Below, in pieces: positions 19,273 to 26,257 of a stretch of DNA of 48,243 nt (position 1 is its first letter; the number at the start of each line of letters is the position of its first letter). A program made the position numbers and the translations under genes. Source of the stretch: Kiritimatiellota bacterium (GTDB lineage: Bacteria > Verrucomicrobiota > Kiritimatiellia > Kiritimatiellales > Tichowtungiaceae); assembly GCA_014381785.1 (NCBI GenBank), contig JACNKZ010000031.1:1-48243 (forward strand). The letters are read 5' to 3'. The notes under the pieces were generated by a model. The model was not told where the DNA came from. It saw only the letters and a list, made by a program, of their open reading frames with translations, and made no database searches.

Positions 19273-21135
19273 ATGTTGTTGGTAGCGCTGGCGGCGGATG
19301 CGACCAGTGTCTTCACAGTGTCGGATCGGGAAATCCTTCTGGACGAATCCGCCTTTGACGTGCGGGGCATGTGTTATCAGCCGACGCCGATCGGAAAAAG
19401 TGTCATAACAGATCCGCCCTACGGAGATTACTACACAGCCGCTTATTCCAACCTGTGGGCGCGTGATTTTGAGAACCTTCGCCAAATGGGGGCAAACGTG
19501 GTCCGGGTTTATGGGTGGACAACTGGAGCAAACCACAGCGCGTTCCTTGATGCGGCCTACAATAATGGCGATCAAAGCCTGTACCTTCTGGCCAATAAAT
19601 GGATCGACCCGGCGACAGACTGGAGCGATACAAATGCCGTCAATGATCTGATTCCCGAATGGGAGGCCATTGCCACGGAACTGAAGGATGATCCTGCTGT
19701 GATGGGCTTTCTGGTTGGGAATGAAGTAAACTGGCAGAATGAAAACGGATACGACACGAATTTCTGGGCGGCCATTAACCAGATTGCCGGAGCGGTGAAG
19801 GCGGTGGCTCCGGACAAGGTGGTTTCGACAGCGATCACGGATGCGCTTGATCAGGTCCAGACCTACGATTCCATAATGGACAACCTCGACTTTTGGGCCA
19901 TCCAAATCTACAGAGGGGGCACCTTTGGGGACTTTTTTGAGAGTTACACCACCAATAGCTCGAAGCCGCTGGTAATTACCGAATTTGGTTACGACGCCTG
20001 CGATGCAACCATCAATGCGGAGTTTTCCGAAGATGCAGCGGTTCCCGCCGATGCCATGGAAACTCTGTGGAATGAGTTGCGGGGCAACCGCCCAGTGGTT
20101 TCGGGAGGGTGCGTTTTTGAATATGCCGATGAGTGGTGGAAAGCGGGAAACCCCTCAATTCATGACACTACCGGCTATATAAGAGAAACCGTTATCGACG
20201 GGGAAGGCAACGAGGAGTGGTGGGGCGTGTTCCGCGTTGTGGATAACGGAACCGAGCCCGATCTGCTCGAGCCGCGAGCCATGTTTTACCGACTGGCGTC
20301 TATGTGGAATGAGCCCTTCGCTCTCACTTTTCTGCAGACCGGCGTGTCCAACGGCAATCTGCAAACCCGGTTCAGCTATCCCACCTATCTTCGCGACCAG
20401 CAATTCCAGATCGAGATATCTCCGGATCTGAATGCGTGGACCACGGTTGCCGGCAATTCCGATTCCATCTATCTGGAAGCCTTCACGCCAACGATTGTCC
20501 TGACCAGCCTCGAAACAAATGATGAAGTACAAGTGCCCCTCGTACATGACGCCTCGGCGACCGGACCGTATACCCTGCCTAACCTGCTTGCCAATGGAGA
20601 TTTTGAATACGGTAACGCGTTCGGCTGGACACCTTGGAAGACTGTTACTAACGCGTTTGCCCAGAGCGGCACCTATTCCCTCCAGATCGACGCCTCCGGA
20701 GGATTTACGGTACCCACAGCCTTCCAGACTGTTTCGGCCTCCCCGGGCGAAGAATTCAACCTGTCGGGGTACATGTACACCGCCGCACCCCTTCCGGCTA
20801 ATACAACCCTCGGGCTGCTCAAGATCGTCTTCAGAGATGCTTCCGGAACAAATGACCTGGCTCCGGCCTCAATCAGTATCGGCAGCTCCGGCGGCGAATG
20901 GCCGGGCGCAGAGTCCCTGCCCGTGCTGAACGCTTCGAGCCCGGCTGGAAGCTGGGAGTTTTCACAGGCCCAGGCCATTGCGCCTCCGAACACGGTCACT
21001 GTTTCCTTCTACGTCATGAATATCGATCAATCGGCGAACACGATATATTTTGATGCCATCGAAGCCGTTAAAGTGGTGGAAATCCCGGCACTCGGTGCCA
21101 GTGGCTTTTTCCGCATTATCAATTCAGGCCGCTAG
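19273..21135 (+). CDS. Secreted clan GH-A glycoside hydrolase with C-terminal carbohydrate-binding-like module
   Basis: The catalytic TIM barrel spans about residues 15-360. The Asn-Glu pair of clan GH-A is GNEVNW (acid/base Glu151) and the nucleophile is in ITEFGYDA (Glu237). The DFENLRQMGANVVRVYGW segment resembles GH2/GH72-like glucan-active enzymes. Next comes a beta-rich linker and a CBM4/9-like jelly roll starting NLLANGDFEYGNAFGWTPW (about 438-600). The C-terminus is SGFFRIINSGR. The first ATG (19273) truncates the signal peptide: upstream in-frame codons read RIRIIASLMLLVALAADA, but no ATG/GTG/TTG exists there. The true start may therefore be non-canonical. Substrate is unassigned. 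Confidence 0.85.
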   Translation: MLLVALAADATSVFTVSDREILLDESAFDVRGMCYQPTPIGKSVITDPPYGDYYTAAYSNLWARDFENLRQMGANVVRVYGWTTGANHSAFLDAAYNNGDQSLYLLANKWIDPATDWSDTNAVNDLIPEWEAIATELKDDPAVMGFLVGNEVNWQNENGYDTNFWAAINQIAGAVKAVAPDKVVSTAITDALDQVQTYDSIMDNLDFWAIQIYRGGTFGDFFESYTTNSSKPLVITEFGYDACDATINAEFSEDAAVPADAMETLWNELRGNRPVVSGGCVFEYADEWWKAGNPSIHDTTGYIRETVIDGEGNEEWWGVFRVVDNGTEPDLLEPRAMFYRLASMWNEPFALTFLQTGVSNGNLQTRFSYPTYLRDQQFQIEISPDLNAWTTVAGNSDSIYLEAFTPTIVLTSLETNDEVQVPLVHDASATGPYTLPNLLANGDFEYGNAFGWTPWKTVTNAFAQSGTYSLQIDASGGFTVPTAFQTVSASPGEEFNLSGYMYTAAPLPANTTLGLLKIVFRDASGTNDLAPASISIGSSGGEWPGAESLPVLNASSPAGSWEFSQAQAIAPPNTVTVSFYVMNIDQSANTIYFDAIEAVKVVEIPALGASGFFRIINSGR

Positions 21136-21141
21136 GTCGGG

Positions 21142-21164
21142 GGCCGGCGTCGGGCCGGCCTTTA
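21142..21164 (+). terminator. Intrinsic terminator of the glycosidase gene
   Basis: GGCCGGC (21142-21148) and GCCGGCC (21154-21160) with a 5-base loop, followed by TTTAGTCTCTT, seven bases after the stop codon. Confidence 0.7.
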
Positions 21165-21181
21165 GTCTCTTGAATGGTCAC

Positions 21182-21209
21182 TTGACACCCCCATATTCCG
21201 AGATAAAAT
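21182..21209 (+). promoter_or_regulatory. Strong sigma-70-type promoter for the barrel/KPEKPA operon
   Basis: Perfect -35 TTGACA (21182-21187), a 16-base spacer and TAAAAT (21204-21209). It implies a leader of about 265 bases before the barrel gene. A small frame at 21259 (about 74 codons, AAAGGA before its ATG) lies within this leader. Its composition (SRFSFFANFPRQTGG...) is not convincing as protein, so I leave it uncalled. The leader could hold regulatory RNA structure. Confidence 0.65.
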
Positions 21210-21479
21210 ACGCCCGCAATCGAAAAAAAAGTCATCATATTCCGAAAGGATTTCGTATATGACGAAGCATTCGACAGCGGCTCAGCTCCCGGGGTCACCC
21301 TCTCTGTTGAGGAACAAGGTGATCTGGCTCCGGCAACCCTCCCGTTTCTCTTTTTTTGCAAACTTTCCCCGTCAAACAGGCGGCGCCCTGTCTTTGTCTA
21401 GGCATTTCCCGTCACAGGTAATGCTCATCACTCACAGTAATAAACTGACGACAAAACAACCCAAGGAGGAATGTTCATC

Positions 21480-22292
21480 ATGAAAGTTAATTCCGCACAG
21501 AATTCGGGGGCTCTAAAAAGAAGCGTCCGAAAGATCCGCCTTTACCTCGCGCTTCCGCTTCTATCCGCTCTGCTTTGCGATTTCGCCTTGGCTGAAGAGG
21601 GTCAATGGAAATTTTCCACCGGCGTGGATTACAGTTCGGGTGACTACACAGATGCCTCTGACACCACCATGCTCTATGTGCCGTTCAGCGCCAGTTATAA
21701 GCGAGGAAACTGGAGTGGAAAAATATCCACAGGCTGGCTGAGTATCGACGGGCCCGGGAATGTGATCGATGGCGGCGTTGTCCTGCCGGGCGGCGGAACA
21801 GATCGCTCGGAATCCGGCATCGCCGACACCTGGCTTGCCCTCACCTATTCGCTGGAAGCCCTTCCCTCTGAACTGGGATACCTGGATTTGACCGGAAAAG
21901 TTAAAATTCCCACTGCAGACGAAGACAAGGGGCTGGGTACGGGCGAAGTCGATTACGCTCTGCAGGCGGATTACTTCTATGTGATGGGCAAGCTGACCCC
22001 GATGTTCACCGTAGGATATAAATTTAAGGGCGATCCCGCTGACATGAACCTGAATGACGTTCTGTATCTATCGGCGGGTGCCGATTGGCGCTGTTCAGAC
22101 AACACCCATATCGGAGCCTCGCTGGACTTCCAGCAGGCCTCTGTAAGCGGAGTGGATGATCCGCTGGAGGTATTCACATACCTCAATCACAAGATAAGTG
22201 AGGCGTGGAGCCTTTCTCCCTATTTCTATTATGGACTGAGTGACAGCAGTCCGGATATGGGCGGAGGCCTCCAGCTGATCTTCAAACCATAA
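21480..22292 (+). CDS. Outer-membrane beta-barrel (transporter/MetA-pathway-like) protein
   Basis: A signal peptide (about residues 1-38, ending DFALA before EEGQWKF) is followed by alternating amphipathic strands (WKFSTGVDYSSGDY, LYVPFSASYKRGNWSGKISTGW, LTPMFTVGYKF). The protein ends with a barrel-type terminal strand GGGLQLIFKP. This matches the putative outer-membrane transporter/phenol-degradation MetA-like group. The start is fixed by AAGGAGG at 21463-21469, ten bases before the second ATG; the first ATG at 21471 is too close. It is the first gene of a two-gene unit with the next. The transported substrate is unknown. Confidence 0.8.
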   Translation: MKVNSAQNSGALKRSVRKIRLYLALPLLSALLCDFALAEEGQWKFSTGVDYSSGDYTDASDTTMLYVPFSASYKRGNWSGKISTGWLSIDGPGNVIDGGVVLPGGGTDRSESGIADTWLALTYSLEALPSELGYLDLTGKVKIPTADEDKGLGTGEVDYALQADYFYVMGKLTPMFTVGYKFKGDPADMNLNDVLYLSAGADWRCSDNTHIGASLDFQQASVSGVDDPLEVFTYLNHKISEAWSLSPYFYYGLSDSSPDMGGGLQLIFKP

Positions 22293-22305
22293 ACTGGAGA
22301 ACATT

Positions 22306-23025
22306 ATGAAGATGAAATTGCTCAGGTATCTCACGGCAGGATTGATTTCCTTCTGCGTGTGCGCGATGACGCTTCACGCTCAGGAACCGGATCCGAACCC
22401 GGATCCGAACCCTGCCCCAGCACTCAGCGGCGGCGAAGAAAAAGTAATTGAAACCCTCGCGGCTGAATTTTCCGACTTTGCCGGAGAAAACAGCGAGCCA
22501 TTGGTTGAAGCATTACGTGCCGGCGACTCGTTGAGCTATGCCATTGAAGTGGAACAGCCTGTTCTGGATAGTCAGGGCAACCCTGTTCTGATTGATGTAA
22601 CCAATCCGGACGGATCCGTATCACAGGTTCCGCAAATGGAACTGGTAGAACAGACCGTCATCGCAGAAAACTCTGTAGGTCCGATGGGGTTCGGAAACGT
22701 CAAGCTAGCCCTCGGTCTGGCGGAAGCCTCTTTGCCGGAAGGGTCGAGCTATCAGGACATCGTGAGGTCCCTGTTCGACAGTGATGCCGCCAGCGGTATT
22801 CTTGACATGCGCGCGGCGGGCATGGGCTGGGGAGACATCTATCGTTCGTTCGACCTCAAGGTCGGGGATGTCATGCGAAACGAAAACGCCGGCCTAGAAA
22901 ACAAGCCCGAGAAGCCGGCAAAACCAGAGAAGCCGGCAAAACCCGAGAAGCCGGCAAAACCCGAGAAGCCAGCAAAGCCCGAGAAGCCGGAGAGACCGGC
23001 AAAGCCCGAGAAGCCGAATGAATAG
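22306..23025 (+). CDS. Secreted protein with KPEKPA-repeat tail
   Basis: A signal peptide (about 1-25, ending TLHA) is followed by a DPNPDPNP stretch, an acidic segment, and a module reading GNVKLALGLAEA...GMGWGDIYRSFDLKVGDV. Similar 'GxGWGxI...LGxKxG' sequences recur in secreted proteins of several phyla, usually of unknown role. Residues 200-238 are KPEKPA repeats, highly basic and acidic in alternation, suited to binding polymer or cell wall. GGAG precedes the ATG. It lies 13 bases after the barrel gene, with which it is probably exported and used. A shared terminator follows. Function unknown. Confidence 0.8.
   Translation: MKMKLLRYLTAGLISFCVCAMTLHAQEPDPNPDPNPAPALSGGEEKVIETLAAEFSDFAGENSEPLVEALRAGDSLSYAIEVEQPVLDSQGNPVLIDVTNPDGSVSQVPQMELVEQTVIAENSVGPMGFGNVKLALGLAEASLPEGSSYQDIVRSLFDSDAASGILDMRAAGMGWGDIYRSFDLKVGDVMRNENAGLENKPEKPAKPEKPAKPEKPAKPEKPAKPEKPERPAKPEKPNE
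22903..23019 (+). repeat. In-frame minisatellite encoding KPEKPA
   Basis: Tandem 18-base units (AAGCCCGAGAAGCCGGCA and variants) make up the 3' end of the gene. Near identity of units at DNA level suggests recent slippage expansion, so copy number may vary between strains. Confidence 0.85.
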
Positions 23026-23076
23026 CCCATTATGAAAGGGACCTCATGTCGTTTCGGAACGACGAGAGGCTCAAAG

Positions 23077-23111
23077 AGCCCTGCTCATCCGAGCAGGGCT
23101 TTTTCTTTTTC
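23077..23111 (+). terminator. Strong intrinsic terminator between convergent genes
   Basis: AGCCCTGCTC (23077-23086), loop ATCC, GAGCAGGGCT (23091-23100), then TTTTCTTTTT. The stop codon of the leftward NDK-like gene (23085-23087) lies inside the stem, so its last residues are encoded by the terminator. Confidence 0.92.
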
Positions 23112-23993
23112 CAAAGCCTGGAAAATTTCGTCCGTGTTCTTTTCTTCGGTCTCGTCAAATAAGTTGCCGAGGGCCGCAAGAGGCTGACTCTTCCGCCAAC
23201 GGGAAAAGGATTGGAGCGTGACACCCCGCTCGGCGAGGTACGCTCCGACTGGGTTCGTGGTGATGTCGAAATCTGCCTCATGAATCGTGCGCTCAACAAC
23301 CCCCTCCACCGGGCCGGCGCTGCCGTGCACATAATTATCGCGGTCAGGGAACTCGACCGGGTAGTCGCCATAAAGTTTTCCGCGAAAACTTTCGGGATTC
23401 GCCGTGCTGACATTGGTCGTCCCCAGCAGATTCCGGCGAAACTCTTTCCATGAAGTCTGCGAGGAATCAAATTCCACCACATGATAATCGAGCCGCGCTT
23501 CGAGATCATAAAAAATCTCTTCGAGCGAAGGATAGAAGGCGTTGATGGCATACACATTCAACTCTTCGATAAAGCCCATGATCAATCCGGCCTGCAACTT
23601 TACCGCTTGCTTGCCAGCGCATAGATTTCGCCAAATGGTGAACAGCTGGTGGGCATCCATACCGGGTCGGCTCAAAAGGCGGGGCATGGGTACAATGCGG
23701 CCAGCATCCATTTCGCTCTGCCACGTTCTGCCAAAGAAGGCCTCGAACCGTTCTTTTGCAGCCGCATCCACGCGAACCGTCTCCGCGCAGGCGGCCGCGC
23801 TGTACATTAGATAATGCTCTTTGATGACCTCTCGCGCTTTCAGATCTGCTCCGCTCACCTTTTTGCTGACGACAAACTGAAACCCTTTTTGTTCAAAAAA
23901 ACAACGCAGTCGCTGATTAAGCTCTTCCGGAGAAAGGTCTGTTCGAAGATGATGGACAGGCTTCGTAAAAATGACGGCTTGATTGACTGACAT
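23085..23993 (-). CDS. Nucleoside-diphosphate-kinase-like protein, enlarged
   Basis: NDP kinases move phosphate between nucleotides through a phosphohistidine. Here the start VIFTKP, the middle SWKEFRRNLLGTTNV..ESFRGKLYG and the active-site region DRDNYVHGSAGPVEG line up with the NDK fold, and the catalytic His is present in VHGS. At 302 residues it is about twice the usual 140-150. Roughly 100 extra residues lie between the first strand/helix and the RNLLG region, plus a C-terminal tail. The canonical HGSD is HGSA. It may be a true kinase or a derived homologue. The end carries a palindrome copy (IFQALEK). Function unproven. Confidence 0.7.
   Translation of the reverse strand: MSVNQAVIFTKPVHHLRTDLSPEELNQRLRCFFEQKGFQFVVSKKVSGADLKAREVIKEHYLMYSAAACAETVRVDAAAKERFEAFFGRTWQSEMDAGRIVPMPRLLSRPGMDAHQLFTIWRNLCAGKQAVKLQAGLIMGFIEELNVYAINAFYPSLEEIFYDLEARLDYHVVEFDSSQTSWKEFRRNLLGTTNVSTANPESFRGKLYGDYPVEFPDRDNYVHGSAGPVEGVVERTIHEADFDITTNPVGAYLAERGVTLQSFSRWRKSQPLAALGNLFDETEEKNTDEIFQALEKEKALLG
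23109..23123. repeat. Dispersed palindrome copy in the NDK-like gene 3' end
   Basis: Exact core TTCCA-AAGCC-TGGAA, sharing its left T run with the adjacent terminator; read as IFQALEK on the minus strand, ten residues from the C-terminus. Confidence 0.85.
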
Positions 23994-24111
23994 GGGTCTG
24001 AGTACACAACAAAAATCGCAAGGTGTCGACCCGCAGTTGTCTGTTCCCCGCCCGGGATGCCGTGCATTTGATTTCTGGCAGTCCCGGCCGCTTTATGGCA
24101 TCCATTGAGGA

Positions 24112-25068
24112 ATGAGCGAACCATTTCTAATTATGGCACCGATGCGGGGCATCACGACGATGCATTACCGCAAAGCGTTTGTGCGGCACTTCCAGGGGCT
24201 GGACGCAGAGATGGCGCCGTTTGTTGCGACGGTCGCCGCAGAGAGAATTAATCCCAAGCTGCTGAAGGATGTGCTACCGGAAAACAGCTCCGGTCTTCCG
24301 ATCATCCCGCAGTTGATCGGCAACAACGCCGCCGACTTTGTGAATATGGCCCGCGCGCTACACGACCTCGGCTACAACGAGGTAAACTGGAATCTCGGCT
24401 GTCCGCATAAGCCCATCCGAAACAAGCAGCGGGGCTCCGGCCTGATCCCCCGCCCCGAGCGGGTCGATAAGCTACTCACCGAGATTTGCGCAGGGAGTCC
24501 CTGTAAAATCTCCGTTAAAGTTCGACTCGGAGTTTCGGACAAGTCGGAAGTGATGCGGCTGATTCCGGTGCTCAACCGTCACCCGCTGAGCGAGGTGATT
24601 GTCCACCCGCGCACAGCCGAGCAGATGTATGACGGCACCGTCGATCTCGCCGCGTTTGCAGAAGCCTCCAGGCTCATTGAACATCCCATCTGCTACAACG
24701 GCGACATCAACGACCTCTCCTTTTTCCAAGCCTTGGAACCCTATTGCATAGGGACGCACAGATTTATGCTCGGCCGAGGTTTGCTTGCCAATCCGTTTCT
24801 ATGCGAGGTGATTAAAAGCGGCAATCCGAAAACGGAAAACGCAATTAAGCGACTCAGGGGATTCCACGACGAGGTATTCGAAAATTACCGCTCCGTCATT
24901 GACGGCGATCTTCCAATGCTTGGAAAAATGAAAGAATTCTGGGCTTACCCGTCGCAGAACCTTTCCAATGGTCGGACGTTTTTCAAGAAGGTGAAAAAAT
25001 GCCACCGACTGGCGACCTATCAGGAGATCGTCAGCGAGTTTCTCGCCGATGCGGAGTGGGCGGCCTAG
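24112..25068 (+). CDS. tRNA-dihydrouridine synthase family protein
   Basis: Dus enzymes use FMN/NADPH to reduce uridines in tRNA. The 318-residue protein shows APMRGITT, the catalytic cysteine loop NWNLGCPHKPIRNKQRGSGL, CKISVKVRLG, VIVHPRT, CYNGDI and MLGRGLLANPFL. The C-terminal helical RNA-binding domain is short. Between NGDI and MLGRG lie residues encoded by a composite repeat (FFQALEPYCIGTHRFM), where other Dus proteins have an ordinary loop. A second palindrome encodes LPMLGK. Subfamily (A, B or C) is not assigned. It overlaps the convergent PilZ gene by four bases. Confidence 0.92.
   Translation: MSEPFLIMAPMRGITTMHYRKAFVRHFQGLDAEMAPFVATVAAERINPKLLKDVLPENSSGLPIIPQLIGNNAADFVNMARALHDLGYNEVNWNLGCPHKPIRNKQRGSGLIPRPERVDKLLTEICAGSPCKISVKVRLGVSDKSEVMRLIPVLNRHPLSEVIVHPRTAEQMYDGTVDLAAFAEASRLIEHPICYNGDINDLSFFQALEPYCIGTHRFMLGRGLLANPFLCEVIKSGNPKTENAIKRLRGFHDEVFENYRSVIDGDLPMLGKMKEFWAYPSQNLSNGRTFFKKVKKCHRLATYQEIVSEFLADAEWAA
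24724..24765. repeat. Composite repeat (palindrome plus module B) inside the dus gene
   Basis: Palindrome core TTCCA-AGCCT-TGGAA (24724-24738) is directly followed by CCCTATTGCATAGGG (24739-24753) and ACGCACAGATTT (24754-24765). The second half matches the hipA-leuS intergenic copy at 8198-8223 base for base except one position. It stays in frame and encodes FQALEPYCIGTHRF. Confidence 0.88.
24911..24925. repeat. Second palindrome copy inside the dus gene
   Basis: Exact core TTCCA-ATGCT-TGGAA followed by AAA, read as LPMLGK in the C-terminal domain. Confidence 0.85.
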
Positions 25069-25814
25069 TCACGGCCATGTTTTTCGACGTATTTGCCAAA
25101 CTGCTGTTGCGCGGCTTCATCAAAAGAAGAAAACTTTATCCCGATATAGAAACTTTGCATCAAGGCCCCGGGTGCGGTTACTTTATCTACCCGCACAACC
25201 TGCCCCCTGCACACCACGGGGGATTCCAAAAACGGCAACCTGATCCGCAAAGCAACCTGCTCCTCGATGTCCAGTGGTTCCGAATAACCAATCAGGGCGC
25301 CTGACACGCTGAGATTTTTCATTGATGCCGAAACCCAGTCCGTCTGACCGATCCTCTGAATCCACGTGAAGAACGAGCGGTCAATCCGTTTTTCACGGGG
25401 CTTGCTTGGTTTGTCATCCGCCGGAAATTTATTGACTTCCACTTCATCGCACGCGCTTAGAAACTCCCCCATCACCAGTTGATCGTGCTCTGAAATGTCC
25501 TTGAAAACAGCGGCGATAGCGCACACCTCCGGGTCGGACCCTGCGAAGACGCCACGGGGGGGGCCCATCACATTCCTGACAACCTCCCCTTCACACTCCA
25601 CGGCATCACAAACAGGTAGGGAGATTTTGAATCGGATCCGGGTTCCCGGCTCAATATAGCGGTCATAGTTAAAAAGAATGCCCGACGCACTGAGATTTTT
25701 CGCCGTGACCATATCCCAGTGTACATTCTCAGTCGAAATATCCTCGCTGATACGCACGGCAAAAGACCGAGGAACCCGAGGCGCACGTTCATTAGTTGTA
25801 AAATCTTCACTCAT
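25065..25814 (-). CDS. Protein with two PilZ domains
   Basis: PilZ domains bind cyclic di-GMP or act as adaptors in motility and envelope control. Two are in tandem: the first (about 10-115) has RVPRSFAVRIS and NLSASGILF; the second (about 140-245) has KRIDRSFFTW and NLSVSGALIGY. The binding signature RxxxR...[DN]xSxxG is nearly complete (R-x-x-R-S and N-L-S-x-x-G), but spacing of the arginines is unusual, so nucleotide binding is uncertain. A C8 tract in the coding strand (25556-25563) interrupts the first domain at GPPRG. No enzymatic domain is attached. Confidence 0.85.
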   Translation of the reverse strand: MSEDFTTNERAPRVPRSFAVRISEDISTENVHWDMVTAKNLSASGILFNYDRYIEPGTRIRFKISLPVCDAVECEGEVVRNVMGPPRGVFAGSDPEVCAIAAVFKDISEHDQLVMGEFLSACDEVEVNKFPADDKPSKPREKRIDRSFFTWIQRIGQTDWVSASMKNLSVSGALIGYSEPLDIEEQVALRIRLPFLESPVVCRGQVVRVDKVTAPGALMQSFYIGIKFSSFDEAAQQQFGKYVEKHGRD

Positions 25815-25826
25815 GTTTCGCTTTTT

Positions 25827-25855
25827 GATATATCTGGCTTACTGAATAAAATCAA
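25827..25855 (-). promoter_or_regulatory. Candidate promoter of the PilZ gene
   Basis: On the minus strand TTGATT (25855-25850), a 17-base spacer and TATATC (25832-25827). The predicted transcription start is only about 6-8 bases from the ATG, which would give a very short leader. That fits the lack of a clear ribosome-binding site. Confidence 0.45.
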
Positions 25856-26016
25856 TAGCAAGCGCACAAACAAATCCCCGAGTCAGCGGGTTCGGCGGAC
25901 TCTTTAGCTCTCTAGTGCTCGCCCGGCTTCTGCTCACCGCGCCCTTTCCCATTGTGCAGGCTAAGCCGTCGCCCAATTCATTTTGAAATGGTGGAGGGAA
26001 TTGCTAGGGTCACGCT

Positions 26017-26217
26017 GTGAAGAAGATACCGGCCATTCTTGAAGAACTGTTGATCTGGATCCGCGGGCGCTTCTCCCTGACGGGCGAAGAAAAGTTGTGG
26101 CTGCTGATCTTCCTGATCATCTGCTGGACCGGATTGCTCGGCCGCTATGTTTATCTTAAAAATCAGCAGCCGGAACTGCTCACCCCGCAGCAAATGGAAC
26201 ACCTCCTCAATCCTTAG
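26017..26217 (+). CDS. Small single-pass membrane protein
   Basis: The 66-residue frame starts at GTG: a short amphipathic N-terminus, then GRFSLTGEEKLWLLIFLIICWTGLLGRYVYL containing one membrane helix (about residues 25-47), and a polar tail ending QQMEHLLNP. The 'LTxEEK-hydrophobic-G' pattern resembles the N-terminal anchor of ComEA/helix-hairpin-helix proteins in related phyla, without the HhH domain. AGGG lies upstream. It precedes the glycosyltransferase gene by about 40 bases. Function unknown. Confidence 0.6.
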   Translation: MKKIPAILEELLIWIRGRFSLTGEEKLWLLIFLIICWTGLLGRYVYLKNQQPELLTPQQMEHLLNP

Positions 26218-26257
26218 GTTTTTGACCTTCCCGTTTAAAGCCTCTATGCTCCGGCTC

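Noticed and set aside
21259-21483. Small frame of 74 codons with AAAGGA upstream, in the leader of the barrel gene
   Set aside because: Amino-acid composition is not protein-like, it overlaps the barrel gene's own ribosome-binding site, and there is no recognisable family; kept only as a note on the leader.
22903-23019. Tandem 18-base units resembling a CRISPR or other direct-repeat array
   Set aside because: Units are contiguous without spacers and are in frame with a secreted protein, so this is a coding minisatellite.
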